Assembly (NCBI GenBank): GCA_019217005.1
Contig: JAHBNG010000104.1
Coordinates: 1 to 53,134, forward strand
Length of the DNA: 53,134 bases
Reading direction: 5' to 3'
Source of the DNA: Chloroflexi bacterium TSY
GTDB lineage: Bacteria > Chloroflexota > Anaerolineae > Caldilineales > Caldilineaceae
Of this stretch, positions 1-9,014 are shown piece after piece. Numbering within the stretch: position 1 is the first letter of the stretch; each line of letters opens with the position of its first letter. A program made the position numbers and the translations under genes. Below the pieces are notes generated by a model. The model ran no database searches, had not been told where the DNA came from, and worked only from the letters and a program-made list of their open reading frames with translations.

Positions 1-483
1 GTCACTTTCTGGCAGAGTTTACCGTATTATAACTTATCTGACAAAACACTAGATATACATCTTGAAAAGGAGATTGATGCCCCGGCTGAAGAGGTTTGGG
101 CGGTTTTGGCCCACGAATTCGCAGAGATCGACAAATGGTCTTCCACTGTTAATGTTTCGAGAACGCTGGAGGATCGTGAGGTTCCCCCTGGCTTTGCTGT
201 AGCCGCGGAGGCGCCGATTCCAGGACGCTCTACGACCAGCCCCGTGGGAGAAATTCACGAAATTTTTACGATGTACTGCGAAGAGAACATGGAGTATACG
301 TTTCGGGCTGCAGAACTGCCCTTCCTGCTTGCTTATGCCCATAACACCCATCGCGTAGTCTCAATCGGAGACGACCGATCTCTGCTGACGTTCGATCTAC
401 GTATGGAACTGAGTGGGATCTTCAAAGCATTTGGTTCCATCCTAAGAGGCAGATTTGAGTCCACCTTCGGCTTGGTCCAATAG
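1..483 (+). CDS. SRPBCC-family protein, 5' end outside window
   Basis: The frame is open from base 1 to a TAG at 481-483, so the N-terminus lies upstream of the window. The visible part has an N-terminal strand followed by an E-I-D-A-P-A-E-E-V-W motif, the typical opening of START/SRPBCC ligand-binding proteins such as polyketide cyclase/dehydrase-like proteins. These fold as a helix-grip barrel that binds hydrophobic ligands; no specific ligand can be inferred. Two further SRPBCC genes lie at 4201 and 4769, so the fold recurs in this neighbourhood. Family call is fairly sure; function unknown. Confidence 0.7.
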   Translation, partial: VTFWQSLPYYNLSDKTLDIHLEKEIDAPAEEVWAVLAHEFAEIDKWSSTVNVSRTLEDREVPPGFAVAAEAPIPGRSTTSPVGEIHEIFTMYCEENMEYTFRAAELPFLLAYAHNTHRVVSIGDDRSLLTFDLRMELSGIFKAFGSILRGRFESTFGLVQ

Positions 484-551
484 GAGCTGAAAGCCTACCT
501 TGAGACCGGTCGGCCAGCTCAGTAAAAGGAAAGGAGGATTAAGAAGCAATT

Positions 552-1016
552 ATGACAAATTCAGTTAAATTTCCATCTTGGTTCACTCTGCTTACAGCGG
601 TTTTATTCATATCAAATCTCTTTGTCTTTGGTGCTGCTGCTTTGTTCAACCCCAGCCTTGCGTTCCCTGATGCGGGTGAGGCGGCCACCTTTCCAATTCA
701 ATTTTTTGCCATCAGACACATTGCTTTTGCCTTTCCTTTGCTCTATGGCTTGATCCAAAGAGATACAAAGGTTCTCATGGTGATGTATAGCATCTTTATT
801 ATTATGTCTGGTATAGACATTGTCCTGCTAGGCATCTACGGTTATAACATCCCAATCCTTGGACTCATTCCCGCCATCGGACAGTTATCCACGATGGGAA
901 AGGTTCTTGTAGGGCTTGGTGGCTTGTTCCTCCCCGTTGGGATCGGTCTATGGTATTTGACGACTCAAACAGAAAAACGACTCAAGCAGCTGGTGTCGTA
1001 TGATGAGCGAAGATAA
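552..1016 (+). CDS. Small integral membrane protein (about four TM helices)
   Basis: 154 residues with four hydrophobic stretches (roughly residues 12-32, 50-68, 73-95 and 113-136) and a short charged C-terminal tail, so probably an inner-membrane protein. A strong AAGGAGG at 531-537 supports the ATG at 552. It starts 68 bp after the SRPBCC gene on the same strand and may be co-transcribed. I do not recognise the family; it belongs with the other small four-helix proteins in the window (5352, 9301, 10872, 21574). Confidence 0.7.
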   Translation: MTNSVKFPSWFTLLTAVLFISNLFVFGAAALFNPSLAFPDAGEAATFPIQFFAIRHIAFAFPLLYGLIQRDTKVLMVMYSIFIIMSGIDIVLLGIYGYNIPILGLIPAIGQLSTMGKVLVGLGGLFLPVGIGLWYLTTQTEKRLKQLVSYDERR

Positions 1017-1038
1017 GCGAGTGAATTTCGAGAGCATT

Positions 1039-1075
1039 TTAGGTACAATCAGTGGATATTGGTATAATTTCCACT
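1039..1075 (+). promoter_or_regulatory. Probable leaderless promoter of LAL regulator 1
   Basis: TTAGGT at 1039-1044, an 18-bp spacer and a perfect TATAAT at 1063-1068 are followed only 7 nt later by the ATG at 1076. LAL regulator 2 has the same TTAGGT-N18-TATAAT arrangement with an 8-nt gap. No Shine-Dalgarno sequence precedes the ATG, so the mRNA probably starts at or next to the start codon. Confidence 0.5.
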
Positions 1076-3829
1076 ATGCAAGCTCTATTGCGCACCAAGC
1101 TCTTTATACCACCGGCACCACCGGAAGCGATTCCACGTTCGCATCTGGTGGAACGCCTAAATTTGGGATTGACGGGAAAGCTCAGCCTGATAACTGCCCC
1201 AGCTGGCTATGGCAAGACGACGTTGGTCACAACATGGCTGCACAACTTGGGGCCTTGTGTCCATTGTCCCCAAGTTGTGTGGCTCTCGCTCGATAAGGGG
1301 GACAATGAGGTCCGTCGTTTTTTTACTTACTTTGTGGCTGCACTCTGTCAGCTTGATGAATCCTTCGAAACAATACAAGAAGCGTTCTTGCAAGATCCTC
1401 ATAGTGAACTCTCTGCGGATGCGATTGTAACCCGCCTCTTGAATCTAGTCGTCTCGTATGGTCAACCCGCCGTTCTTGTCCTGGACGACTATCACGAAAT
1501 CGAGGAGCCATCGATTCATGAGGCGCTCGCTTTTTGGCTGGACAACCAGCCACCCAACTTCCATCTTGCCATCACAAGTCGCACGGAACCGCCATTGCCG
1601 CTCTCGCGGATGCGTGTGCGTCGGCAAGTGACAGAAATCGATGCAGAGGCACTGCGCTTCAGTCGAAGCGAATCAGCCGACTTCCTTAATCAGCACATGC
1701 AGCTGAACCTCTCTGCTGATGATATTGACCAGCTCGATTCGATAACGGAAGGTTGGGTGGCCAGCTTGCAATTGGCCGCACTTTCTCTCCAAAATAAAGA
1801 CGATCCCACAGAGTTTATCCAGACTTTTAAAGGCGACAATCGCTATATTGTGGATTATCTAGTCACGGAGGTTTTGTACAAACAGCCGGGATATATCCGC
1901 GACTTTCTCTTGCAAACATCGATTCTAGAACGACTGAATGTCCAGCTCTGCAATGCAGTGACTGAACAGGTCGGCAGCCAGCACATCCTAGAAACTCTCG
2001 ACCGGACGCGTCTATTTTTGATCCCATTGGACGATCGGCGTCACTGGTATCGTTACCATCATCTCTTCGCCGAATGCCTACAGGCGGAGTTACAGCGCAC
2101 CGCGTCGGAAGATGTGTCAACGTACCACGAGCGAGCGAGTCGCTGGTTTAGCAGCCATGGTTTTTTGGGAGATTCCATCCAGCATGCACTGGCAGCTGGC
2201 AACAGTGGACTGGCGGCTCGTTTGATTGCCGATAACGCCGGAAAAATCTTATGGGAGCAGGGCGAGACCCATCGACCCTGGCAATGGATTCAACAGCTGC
2301 CAGATGAAGAGATTGGTACATCTCCACGGCTGCTCATCACCAAAGCGTGGCTCTATCAAGAACTTTTTTTGGATCAGGGTACTCATGTTGATGAATTGTT
2401 GGATGATGCAGAAAGTCTTGTTCATGTCTCTGACGCGCCCCATAGGACAGAAGAAGTAGCTGAACTGGTGACGGAAATCGCTCTCGCCCGATCCAACCTG
2501 AACCGCTTACGCGGTAATCTCAAGCGGGCGATTCAGTATTGTGAATATGCATGGGAACAAATTCAAGACGTCGACTCACCATTGCGCAAAACAGGCGTGC
2601 TCCACTCGTTGGCCATTTCACATCATCAAGCTGGAAATGTCGTTCAGTCTTTGAAATATAGCACCACTCAATTTGAGTTTCTTGGACAGGGGGAACCGCT
2701 AGACTATGCCCACTATGTCTCGCTTGCTTATCGAGTTGATGCGCTGCGATTGCAAGGGAAGTTGCAACAGGCAGGACACGTACTCCAACAGATTGAGTCA
2801 AATCAACTGCAACGACAAAATCTTGGTGCAGCGATGGTTGCTGTTAGTTGGGCCGAAGTCTTGCGTGAACGGAATCAATTAACGCTTGCGGTCGACACCC
2901 TGATTCCAGCCCTCGAGATGCTCAAACCACAGCAGTCAATGGCCGCCGTCGTCCAGACCGGGGCGATTACGCTGGCCCGCATCTTGCAAACTCAGGGCAA
3001 AGGTCAAGAAGCGCTCAAACTGTTGATCGATACGCTGCGAGACTTTCGTGCGAGCGATACCTATTATCCCTCGGCTCGGATATCGGCCACCGAGGCTCTT
3101 CTTCATCTGCAGCAAGGGAATCTCTCTGCAGCCAAAGCTTGGGCAGAAAAAAGCGGTATGCAGGCCGATGATGCTCTCGCCTACTTATTCGAAATCGACT
3201 ACTTGGTATTGGCTCGTCTCCTCATTGCTGATGGCGCAGCACACGCGGCCCAACTACTTTTGGGTAGGCTGGAGAAAGCAATCACGGACGGTGGCCGCGT
3301 TGCGCGACTCGTTGAAGTTCGGATACTTCAGGCCCTAGCTCATCAGGGATTAGGTGCGACAGGGCAGGCGATAGACCAGTTGGAGCAAGCCATCAATCTT
3401 GCTCAGCCAGAAGGTTTTGCGCGCGTCTTTGTCGACGAAGGGGATGCGCTTGTTCCTCTTCTCAAGCAAGTTGCGGGGCGCGGCTTAGCGATTTCCTATA
3501 TTCGCCAGCTTTTGCACCTCGTCGACGAGGGAACAAAGCTTCAGACACCGTTCACAAAAACGGCAACAACCGAACAGCTCATAACCGAACCGAATACAAC
3601 TGACGTCGAATCCGACTCCTTAAATCTTCTCCTCAACCCTCTGACCAATCGAGAATTAGCTACCTTGCGTTACCTAGCCAGTGATCTGACGATCCCCGAG
3701 ATTGCCGAGCAAATGGTCGTCGCCCCAAGCACGATTCGTACGTATGTGAAGGGCATCTATGGTAAGCTCGATGTTCACACGCGCATCGAAGCAGTCAATC
3801 GAGCGCGTTCATTGGCATTGATCGTTTGA
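1076..3829 (+). CDS. LAL regulator 1: ATP-dependent LuxR-family (MalT-like) transcriptional activator
   Basis: About 917 residues, the usual size for MalT-like STAND regulators. The N-terminus has the LAL hallmark L-R-T-K-L-F-I-P, then Walker A A-P-A-G-Y-G-K-T-T (about residues 41-49) and Walker B V-L-V-L-D-D-Y-H (about 140). A winged-helix region with W-Y-R-Y-H-H-L-F follows, then a long TPR-like alpha-solenoid that normally senses the inducer. A C-terminal LuxR HTH (about 855-917) contains P-L-T-N-R-E and A-P-S-T-I-R-T-Y. The ATG at 1076 is preferred to a GTG at 1052 because the paralogue at 6106 begins at the same M-Q residue and a TATAAT lies just upstream. By family knowledge it oligomerises with ATP and an inducer to activate transcription; the inducer is unknown. 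MalT-like boxes start directly downstream. Confidence 0.92.
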   Translation: MQALLRTKLFIPPAPPEAIPRSHLVERLNLGLTGKLSLITAPAGYGKTTLVTTWLHNLGPCVHCPQVVWLSLDKGDNEVRRFFTYFVAALCQLDESFETIQEAFLQDPHSELSADAIVTRLLNLVVSYGQPAVLVLDDYHEIEEPSIHEALAFWLDNQPPNFHLAITSRTEPPLPLSRMRVRRQVTEIDAEALRFSRSESADFLNQHMQLNLSADDIDQLDSITEGWVASLQLAALSLQNKDDPTEFIQTFKGDNRYIVDYLVTEVLYKQPGYIRDFLLQTSILERLNVQLCNAVTEQVGSQHILETLDRTRLFLIPLDDRRHWYRYHHLFAECLQAELQRTASEDVSTYHERASRWFSSHGFLGDSIQHALAAGNSGLAARLIADNAGKILWEQGETHRPWQWIQQLPDEEIGTSPRLLITKAWLYQELFLDQGTHVDELLDDAESLVHVSDAPHRTEEVAELVTEIALARSNLNRLRGNLKRAIQYCEYAWEQIQDVDSPLRKTGVLHSLAISHHQAGNVVQSLKYSTTQFEFLGQGEPLDYAHYVSLAYRVDALRLQGKLQQAGHVLQQIESNQLQRQNLGAAMVAVSWAEVLRERNQLTLAVDTLIPALEMLKPQQSMAAVVQTGAITLARILQTQGKGQEALKLLIDTLRDFRASDTYYPSARISATEALLHLQQGNLSAAKAWAEKSGMQADDALAYLFEIDYLVLARLLIADGAAHAAQLLLGRLEKAITDGGRVARLVEVRILQALAHQGLGATGQAIDQLEQAINLAQPEGFARVFVDEGDALVPLLKQVAGRGLAISYIRQLLHLVDEGTKLQTPFTKTATTEQLITEPNTTDVESDSLNLLLNPLTNRELATLRYLASDLTIPEIAEQMVVAPSTIRTYVKGIYGKLDVHTRIEAVNRARSLALIV

Positions 3830-3844
3830 CATGTGAAGTAATAT

Positions 3845-3923
3845 TCCCCTACCCACCTTCTCAAAGTCCCCTCCTTTTAGCCCTATTTGGGGGAAGACAT
3901 CTCCCCTAATCCCAACCTATACT
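3845..3923 (+). promoter_or_regulatory. MalT-box-type promoter A
   Basis: A cluster of TCCCC/GGGGA boxes: TCCCCTACCC at 3845-3854, GTCCCCTCC at 3867-3875, GGGGGA at 3889-3894 and ATCTCCCC near 3899-3906. The -10 TATACT is at 3918-3923 and no TTGACA-like -35 is present. The GGGGGA box is centred about 38 bp upstream of the expected start, as in MalT-activated promoters. The TATACTAA and GCCATCGAA words just downstream recur at promoter B. It precedes the gene run 3967-5747. Confidence 0.6.
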
Positions 3924-3966
3924 AATGCCATCGAAGCAAACTTGAAATCAAATCAAGGAGATCAAG

Positions 3967-4176
3967 ATGGCAAATGCAATCTATACAGCAACAGGGTATC
4001 GACGGCGGACTACGCGTACAAAGGTAGAGGCGCCAAATAGAAACGAAGTCACATTCGTTCCAACGTTTACTGATTTGCAAACGCCAACGAGGAAAGTAAT
4101 GAAGGTGCTACCGTTGCGACGTCATTTGCTTGACCTCTTTGGTGGTTTCGTCAGCGGTGCAGTGTCACTACGGTAG
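3967..4176 (+). CDS. Small basic protein of unknown function
   Basis: 69 residues, basic and Thr/Arg-rich at the N-terminus, with a mildly hydrophobic L-L-D-L-F-G-G-F-V-S-G-A stretch near the C-terminus. AAGGAG at 3955-3960 lies 6 nt before the ATG, and promoter A lies about 45 bp upstream, so it is probably translated as the first gene of the unit. No family recognised. Confidence 0.5.
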   Translation: MANAIYTATGYRRRTTRTKVEAPNRNEVTFVPTFTDLQTPTRKVMKVLPLRRHLLDLFGGFVSGAVSLR

Positions 4177-4200
4177 ACTTAGCTTATTCTCAATAGGTGT

Positions 4201-4692
4201 ATGATGCGCCACGTAAAAAACTCAACCACTTCATACAGCCCGCGTCAAGATCGTCAGACGGCACCCCTGCAGGCCGATTATCGAGCGTTTCTTGCAGCAC
4301 CAAACGACTCTGTCTTTGACACGATTACGAATTGTGAACGCCTTTGTCAGTTCGTGTCCAACCTAAAACAGGTCACTGTTTGCCAATCAGCACAGGGATT
4401 GATCCGAACATGTGATTTTGGCAACGATATGATTGTGGAAGAGCGAATCGTGTTTTGGCAACCACCACATGCTTATGCATATTCAGTCGTTGCATCCAAT
4501 CCATTTGGGTTGCGACAACATTACGCAATCGTCTCCAGCAAACCACGTGAGAATGGAACGCAGTTACGATGGCAACATTACTTCGAACATGACGATCTAA
4601 CAGCCATGCTCTCCATGCTCAATAGAATGTTTGACCAAGTGTTTTTCGGACTTTTCGAGGAATTTGGTGGCCATAAGTTGAATGAATATTGA
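4201..4692 (+). CDS. SRPBCC-family protein
   Basis: 163 residues. After a 25-residue polar N-terminal stretch, the chain reads as a START-like helix-grip protein: Y-R-A-F-L-A-A-P at the first strand, then a central V-E-E-R-I-V-F-W strand and a C-terminal amphipathic helix ending F-F-G-L-F-E-E-F. The start at 4201 (or the adjacent ATG at 4204) has no strong ribosome-binding site. Its 3' end lies beside the next SRPBCC gene, so the two look like a tandem duplication in one unit driven by promoter A. Ligand unknown. Confidence 0.65.
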   Translation: MMRHVKNSTTSYSPRQDRQTAPLQADYRAFLAAPNDSVFDTITNCERLCQFVSNLKQVTVCQSAQGLIRTCDFGNDMIVEERIVFWQPPHAYAYSVVASNPFGLRQHYAIVSSKPRENGTQLRWQHYFEHDDLTAMLSMLNRMFDQVFFGLFEEFGGHKLNEY

Positions 4693-4768
4693 AACTAAGG
4701 AAATTTTATTCATAATGTCTGATTCAGCCGCGTCTGCTCGGACGAATCGAAACAGAAAGGATTGCAAA

Positions 4769-5227
4769 ATGGAAATCACACGACAAGTAACTGTTAACGC
4801 ATCAGCTGAAAAGGTATGGAACATTCTGGGCACCGATTTCAATAACATTAGTGAATGGGCCAGCTTTGTCATTGATTCGAAGGCAATTCCCGATATGCCC
4901 CCTGGTAGTGGTCGAGTTTGCCAGGTGAGAGGAGCTGGCGAAGTGAAAGAGACAATCTACAAGTATGATGAGGATGGGCGTACGCTGGCGTTTATATTAG
5001 AGGGCAAGAAGATCCCATTCTTTATGCAGAAGATCGACAATACGTGGAGCGTTACGCCAATAGGCGATAATCGTTCTGAACTGCAAGTCAATGTTGATCT
5101 CGCGGTGATGCCTGTCTTCAAGCAGTTGATGAGCGGCCTGCTACGCAAACAGATGGGAAAAACCGCGGATGATATTCTGGGAGAGCTCAAGTTTTTTGCC
5201 GAGAATGATCGACCTAAATCTTCGTAA
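4769..5227 (+). CDS. SRPBCC-family protein
   Basis: 152 residues beginning M-E-I-T-R-Q-V-T-V-N-A-S-A-E-K-V-W, a textbook START/polyketide-cyclase-like opening, with later strands and a long C-terminal helix. AAAGG at 4756-4760 supports the ATG at 4769. Longer in-frame starts at 4715 and 4682 exist; the latter overlaps the end of the preceding gene. Third SRPBCC gene within 5 kb. Possible roles include lipid or aromatic-ligand binding, but nothing in the sequence selects one. Confidence 0.7.
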   Translation: MEITRQVTVNASAEKVWNILGTDFNNISEWASFVIDSKAIPDMPPGSGRVCQVRGAGEVKETIYKYDEDGRTLAFILEGKKIPFFMQKIDNTWSVTPIGDNRSELQVNVDLAVMPVFKQLMSGLLRKQMGKTADDILGELKFFAENDRPKSS

Positions 5228-5237
5228 CATTGCTTCT

Positions 5238-5280
5238 GGTTATTTGTTATCGGTTATGGAGCAACCGATAACAAATAACC
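5238..5280. repeat. Perfect 18-bp inverted repeat (hairpin)
   Basis: Arms at 5238-5255 and 5263-5280 are exact reverse complements around a 7-nt loop (ATGGAGC). The hairpin follows the stop codon of the SRPBCC gene by 11 nt. No U-tract follows, so it is not a classical terminator; it may attenuate transcription or protect the mRNA 3' end. It runs directly into the heptamer array. Confidence 0.75.
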
Positions 5281-5329
5281 AATAACCAACAACCAATAAC
5301 CAGTAACCAGTAACCAACAACCAATGACA
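5274..5329 (+). repeat. Heptamer tandem array (AATAACC variants, eight units)
   Basis: Eight consecutive 7-bp units read AATAACC, AATAACC, AACAACC, AATAACC, AGTAACC, AGTAACC, AACAACC and AATGACA. The first unit overlaps the right arm of the preceding hairpin. Copy number of such an array can change by slippage. Confidence 0.8.
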
Positions 5330-5351
5330 AGCAACTAATTTGGAGATAATC

Positions 5352-5747
5352 ATGAGAAATTTAGCAAGAGTTTTGGCTGGAGTAATCGCTCTATTATTTT
5401 TAGCTTTCGGTTTCCGATATTTGTTCCTCCCGGAAGCCGTCATGGCAACATCTGGAATTGAAGCCGTCAACGTTCTCGGCATGGCTACCGTTCGAGCGTT
5501 CATTGGAGGTGGCTTTTTGACCTTTGGGATTCTTCTTGTGATGCATACGGTTGTCAATCAAGAAACGGGTGCGTTGCGGTTTGCGATCCTCTTCTTGATC
5601 CTATCAATTGTTGGACGCATCGTTAGCCTCGTCATCGACGGTTCCGATCCATTGGCCCTGCGCAATTTCGTTCCTGTCTCTCTTATGCTTATTGTGAGCA
5701 TTGTATCTTTGGTGCTGTTCTTAAGAACCGAAACAACAGCCTCCTGA
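5352..5747 (+). CDS. DUF4345-like four-helix membrane protein
   Basis: 131 residues with four predicted membrane helices and the pattern of DUF4345 proteins: F-L-A-F-G-F-R-Y-L-F-L-P-E in helix 1, then G-M-A-T-V-R-A-F-I-G-G before helix 2. The ATG at 5352 is preferred over an upstream TTG at 5340 because GGAGA (5342-5346) sits at the right distance. A paralogue is at 10872. Last gene of the promoter A unit. Function unknown; the family is often next to hydrolases and regulators. Confidence 0.7.
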   Translation: MRNLARVLAGVIALLFLAFGFRYLFLPEAVMATSGIEAVNVLGMATVRAFIGGGFLTFGILLVMHTVVNQETGALRFAILFLILSIVGRIVSLVIDGSDPLALRNFVPVSLMLIVSIVSLVLFLRTETTAS

Positions 5748-5875
5748 TTTCACTTTATAGCAAAACTCATCCATTGCGTATCCCTGTTGGAGCAGACTTA
5801 TCAGAATCGGTAGGGGTTTTCAACAATGCGGCTGCCCAAGTTCAAACTGAGGCGTTCAAGGCGATGGGCATGTGC

Positions 5876-5960
5876 TATACTGCGGTTGTGATGAAAAACG
5901 TAGTTTTCGAGAGCTCTACCAGAGAGAACAAACTACGGTTTTCATACAGAGCAAAGTATA
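5876..5960. repeat. Hairpin repeat E6, copy 1
   Basis: An 85-bp imperfect palindrome with ends TATACTGCGGTTGTGATGAA and, in reverse complement, TATACTTTGCTCTGTATGAA. An inner stem pairs the CGTAGTTT region with AAACTACGG. The second copy, in opposite orientation, is at 9174-9256. It lies in the gap before LAL regulator 2. Likely a small non-autonomous repeat of MITE or REP type. Confidence 0.6.
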
Positions 5961-6067
5961 AAGAGAGAAAGGAGAAGCCATTCCCCAAATCGACTGCTGA
6001 TTTTCGTGCGCAGTTTAGTACTAACTCGACAACTCAAATGTCGCATTTTGATTTTAGTCTGTCTCGG

Positions 6068-6105
6068 TTAGGTCGCATGATAGGTAATTGATATAATTAT
6101 CTGTC
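6068..6105 (+). promoter_or_regulatory. Probable leaderless promoter of LAL regulator 2
   Basis: TTAGGT at 6068-6073, an 18-bp spacer, TATAAT at 6092-6097, and then the ATG only 8 nt later. This is the same arrangement as upstream of LAL regulator 1 and there is no Shine-Dalgarno sequence. Confidence 0.5.
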
Positions 6106-8859
6106 ATGCAAGATCTATTACGCACCAAACTCTTCATACCACAGGTTCCTTCCGATACGATTCCACGTTCTCATTTGGTCGAACAGTTGAATACAGGATT
6201 GGCCAGAAAGCTAATTTTGGTGACAGCGCCAGCGGGTTACGGAAAGACGACGCTTGTTACCACTTGGCTACATCAGCTAAAAGATTCCCAAGTGATTTGG
6301 ATTTCCCTTGATGAAGGGGATAATGATGTGCGGCGCTTCTTTACCTATCTGGTGACTGCGTTCTGTCAGCTAGACGAATCCTTCGAGGCAACGCAAGACG
6401 CATATTTGCGGGAGCCGTATGGAGAACTCAATCTGACTGCGATCGTGACCAATCTCTTAAATCAAGTTGTCGCATATGAACGCTCAGTGGTTCTCATTCT
6501 TGATGACTATCACGAAATTGAGGAGCCATCGATTCATGAAGCGATCTCCTTTTGGCTGGACAATCAGCCGCCAAACTTGCATCTTGTCATGACAAGTCGA
6601 TCAGAGCCATCTTTACCTCTGCCGCGGATGCGTGTGCGTAGAGAGTTAGCGGAAATCGATACAGAGGCACTCCGTTTATCTCGTACTGAAACGACGGATT
6701 TCCTGAACCAACACATGCGACTGAATCTCTCTGAAAGCGACATAAATCACCTCGATTCAGTCACAGAAGGCTGGGTAGCGAGCCTGCAGTTGGCAGCTCT
6801 CTCCCTCCAGGGCGAAGAGGATCCCGCCGAATTTATCCAAACCTTTAAAGGTGACAATCGTTACGTTGTCGACTATTTGGTCAATGAGGTACTCCACAAG
6901 CAGCCTGAATACATCCGTGATTTTCTGCTGCAAACGTCGATCCTAGGGCGGCTCAATGTTCAACTTTGCAATGCTGTGACTGAACAGGTCGGCAGTCAGC
7001 AAATATTAGAGACCCTTGATCAAACGCGCCTATTTCTCATCCCCTTAGACGACCGACGCCACTGGTATCGCTATCATCATCTCTTTGCCGAATGTTTAGA
7101 AGTTGAATTGCAACGGACTGCGCCAGAGAAAGCACCCATCTATCACGAGCGGGCAAGCCACTGGTTTCGTGACAATGGACATCTTGATGAAGCGATCCAT
7201 CACGCCTTTGCTGCAGAGAACAATGAGTTGGCTGTCAATCTCATTGGAGACAACATGCGCATGATGCTATCAAGGCGGGGTGAGCCTCATCGATTACAGC
7301 AGTGGATACAACGGCTTCCGGATAAAGAGATCCACACATCACCTCAGCTGTTGATTACCAAAGCCTGGCTTAAGATAGCTCTCTATTTGGATCACAGCAC
7401 CAGCGTCGACGAATTGTTGGATGCGGCATCCAACTTACTTTATGCATCGAACACATCCTATGCGCCATCGGAAATTGCGACGATGGAGACGGAGATCGCA
7501 TTGGCTCATTCAGTGTTGGAGCAATATCGCGGCAATCTCAGCCAGGCTATCGAGTACAATATGCATGCACTGGAGTTGGTTGAAGCGACAGATTCTCCAA
7601 TATTAAAAATCGGTGCGCGTGGCGGGTTAACCATTTGCCATTACCAAGCGGGGAACATCGTTCAGTTTCTCGATCTGAACAGGCAACAACTGGAAACTCT
7701 GAGACCCGATCGTCCGCTGCACTATGCGGGCTACATCATTTTGTCCTATCGGATTGATGCGTTGCGATTGCACGGACAGCTAGAAGAGGCCATGCGTCTT
7801 TTCCAACGCTTCGAATCAACTCTTCCACAGCAACATAATGCGGGCTCGGCAACATTCGTCGTCAGCGTGGCAGAAGTCTTGCGCGAGCGCAATCAGTTGA
7901 CACAGGCAGTCGACATGCTCATTCCGACCATCGAATCTCTGAAGCAGTACTCGTCAGCAGCAATTTCTGTCCAAGCCGGAGCGATCACATTAGCGCGCAT
8001 AGTCCAAGTCCAAGGAAAAGGCCAAGAAGCGCTCAAACTTTTAAAGGAGACGCAAAGAGATTTTGGGGCCAGCAATACCTATGCTCCCTCTGCTCGAATA
8101 TCCGCCACAGAGGCACAACTTCATTTGCAGCAAGGAAATCTTGTTGCCGCCAAGTCCTGGGTAGAAAGAAGTGATCTCCAGGCCGATGACACACCCACTT
8201 ACTTACTTGAAATTGATTACCTGGTTCTGGCTCGAGTGCTCATTGCGGATGGCGATGCACGTGCAGCTCAAACGTTATTGACCAAGCTGGAGAAAGGCGC
8301 TATCGACGGTGGCCGCGAAGCTCGAATCATTGAAGTATATATACTTCAAGCCCTGGCCCATCAGGCATTGGACGAGCCAGAGATTGCGCTTGAAACGCTA
8401 GGCAAGGCTACTGATTTGGCCTACCCAGAGGGGTTCGTGCGCGTCTTTTTAGATGAAGGTAAAACACTCGTACCGCTTCTCAAACAGATTGCCAAACGTG
8501 GCGTAGCCGTACCTTATATTCAACAACTCTTGCCTCTCTTTGAAGACAAACCTCAATCTGAATCATCAACGCCAATTGCAACAACTGGGCTGTCGATAAC
8601 AGGACAGCTGACGGCCACACAGATCCCGATACATGCTCCAACTAACTCTGTAGACCTACTCCTGGAGCCTCTAACTGACCGCGAGCTGGATACGTTGCGC
8701 TATTTAACCAGCGATCTGACGGTCCCCCAGATCGCCGAGCAAATGATTGTGGCTCCGAGCACGGTTCGTTCATACATTAAGAGTGTATACGGCAAGCTGG
8801 ATGTTCATTCTCGCATGGAAGCTGTTAATCGTGCGCGTTCGCTTGGGCTGATTGCTTGA
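6106..8859 (+). CDS. LAL regulator 2: ATP-dependent LuxR-family (MalT-like) activator
   Basis: 917 residues, a close paralogue of LAL regulator 1 along its whole length. It has L-R-T-K-L-F-I-P at the N-terminus, Walker A A-P-A-G-Y-G-K-T-T (about 41-49), Walker B V-L-I-L-D-D-Y-H, the W-Y-R-Y-H-H-L-F block, a TPR-like sensor region, and a C-terminal LuxR HTH with P-L-T-D-R-E and A-P-S-T-V-R-S-Y. The two proteins differ most in the solenoid, as expected if they sense different inducers. The HTH helices are nearly identical, so they may bind the same boxes. Promoter B lies 230 bp downstream. Confidence 0.93.
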   Translation: MQDLLRTKLFIPQVPSDTIPRSHLVEQLNTGLARKLILVTAPAGYGKTTLVTTWLHQLKDSQVIWISLDEGDNDVRRFFTYLVTAFCQLDESFEATQDAYLREPYGELNLTAIVTNLLNQVVAYERSVVLILDDYHEIEEPSIHEAISFWLDNQPPNLHLVMTSRSEPSLPLPRMRVRRELAEIDTEALRLSRTETTDFLNQHMRLNLSESDINHLDSVTEGWVASLQLAALSLQGEEDPAEFIQTFKGDNRYVVDYLVNEVLHKQPEYIRDFLLQTSILGRLNVQLCNAVTEQVGSQQILETLDQTRLFLIPLDDRRHWYRYHHLFAECLEVELQRTAPEKAPIYHERASHWFRDNGHLDEAIHHAFAAENNELAVNLIGDNMRMMLSRRGEPHRLQQWIQRLPDKEIHTSPQLLITKAWLKIALYLDHSTSVDELLDAASNLLYASNTSYAPSEIATMETEIALAHSVLEQYRGNLSQAIEYNMHALELVEATDSPILKIGARGGLTICHYQAGNIVQFLDLNRQQLETLRPDRPLHYAGYIILSYRIDALRLHGQLEEAMRLFQRFESTLPQQHNAGSATFVVSVAEVLRERNQLTQAVDMLIPTIESLKQYSSAAISVQAGAITLARIVQVQGKGQEALKLLKETQRDFGASNTYAPSARISATEAQLHLQQGNLVAAKSWVERSDLQADDTPTYLLEIDYLVLARVLIADGDARAAQTLLTKLEKGAIDGGREARIIEVYILQALAHQALDEPEIALETLGKATDLAYPEGFVRVFLDEGKTLVPLLKQIAKRGVAVPYIQQLLPLFEDKPQSESSTPIATTGLSITGQLTATQIPIHAPTNSVDLLLEPLTDRELDTLRYLTSDLTVPQIAEQMIVAPSTVRSYIKSVYGKLDVHSRMEAVNRARSLGLIA

Positions 8860-8869
8860 AGATGAGGGA

Positions 8870-8943
8870 GTGTGTCTCAAAGTGTGTAAATGTAGCGGTT
8901 CTCTGCCTGAGTAAAGTTTCTTTACACACTTTGTGGTACACAC
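8870..8943. repeat. Palindromic repeat E4, copy 1
   Basis: An imperfect inverted repeat with CAAAGTGTGTAAA near the left and TTTACACACTTTG near the right end, flanked by GTGTGT/ACACAC. A partial homologous copy in reverse orientation is at 33653-33695. It follows the LAL2 stop codon and may also act as its 3' hairpin. Confidence 0.55.
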
Positions 8944-9014
8944 TCAAAGATTGAATTAGTTGCGAAGCGACCTCCACCAACACTTCGCCCTTAGCCTCCC
9001 TTCCTCCTCTTGAT

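Noticed and set aside
5274..5329. CRISPR-like or iteron array.
   Set aside because: Units are 7 bp with no spacers, and there are no cas or replication genes nearby.
5774..6091. 105-residue open frame between the DUF4345-like gene and LAL regulator 2.
   Set aside because: It runs through the E6 palindrome, has no ribosome-binding site and shows no protein-like pattern.
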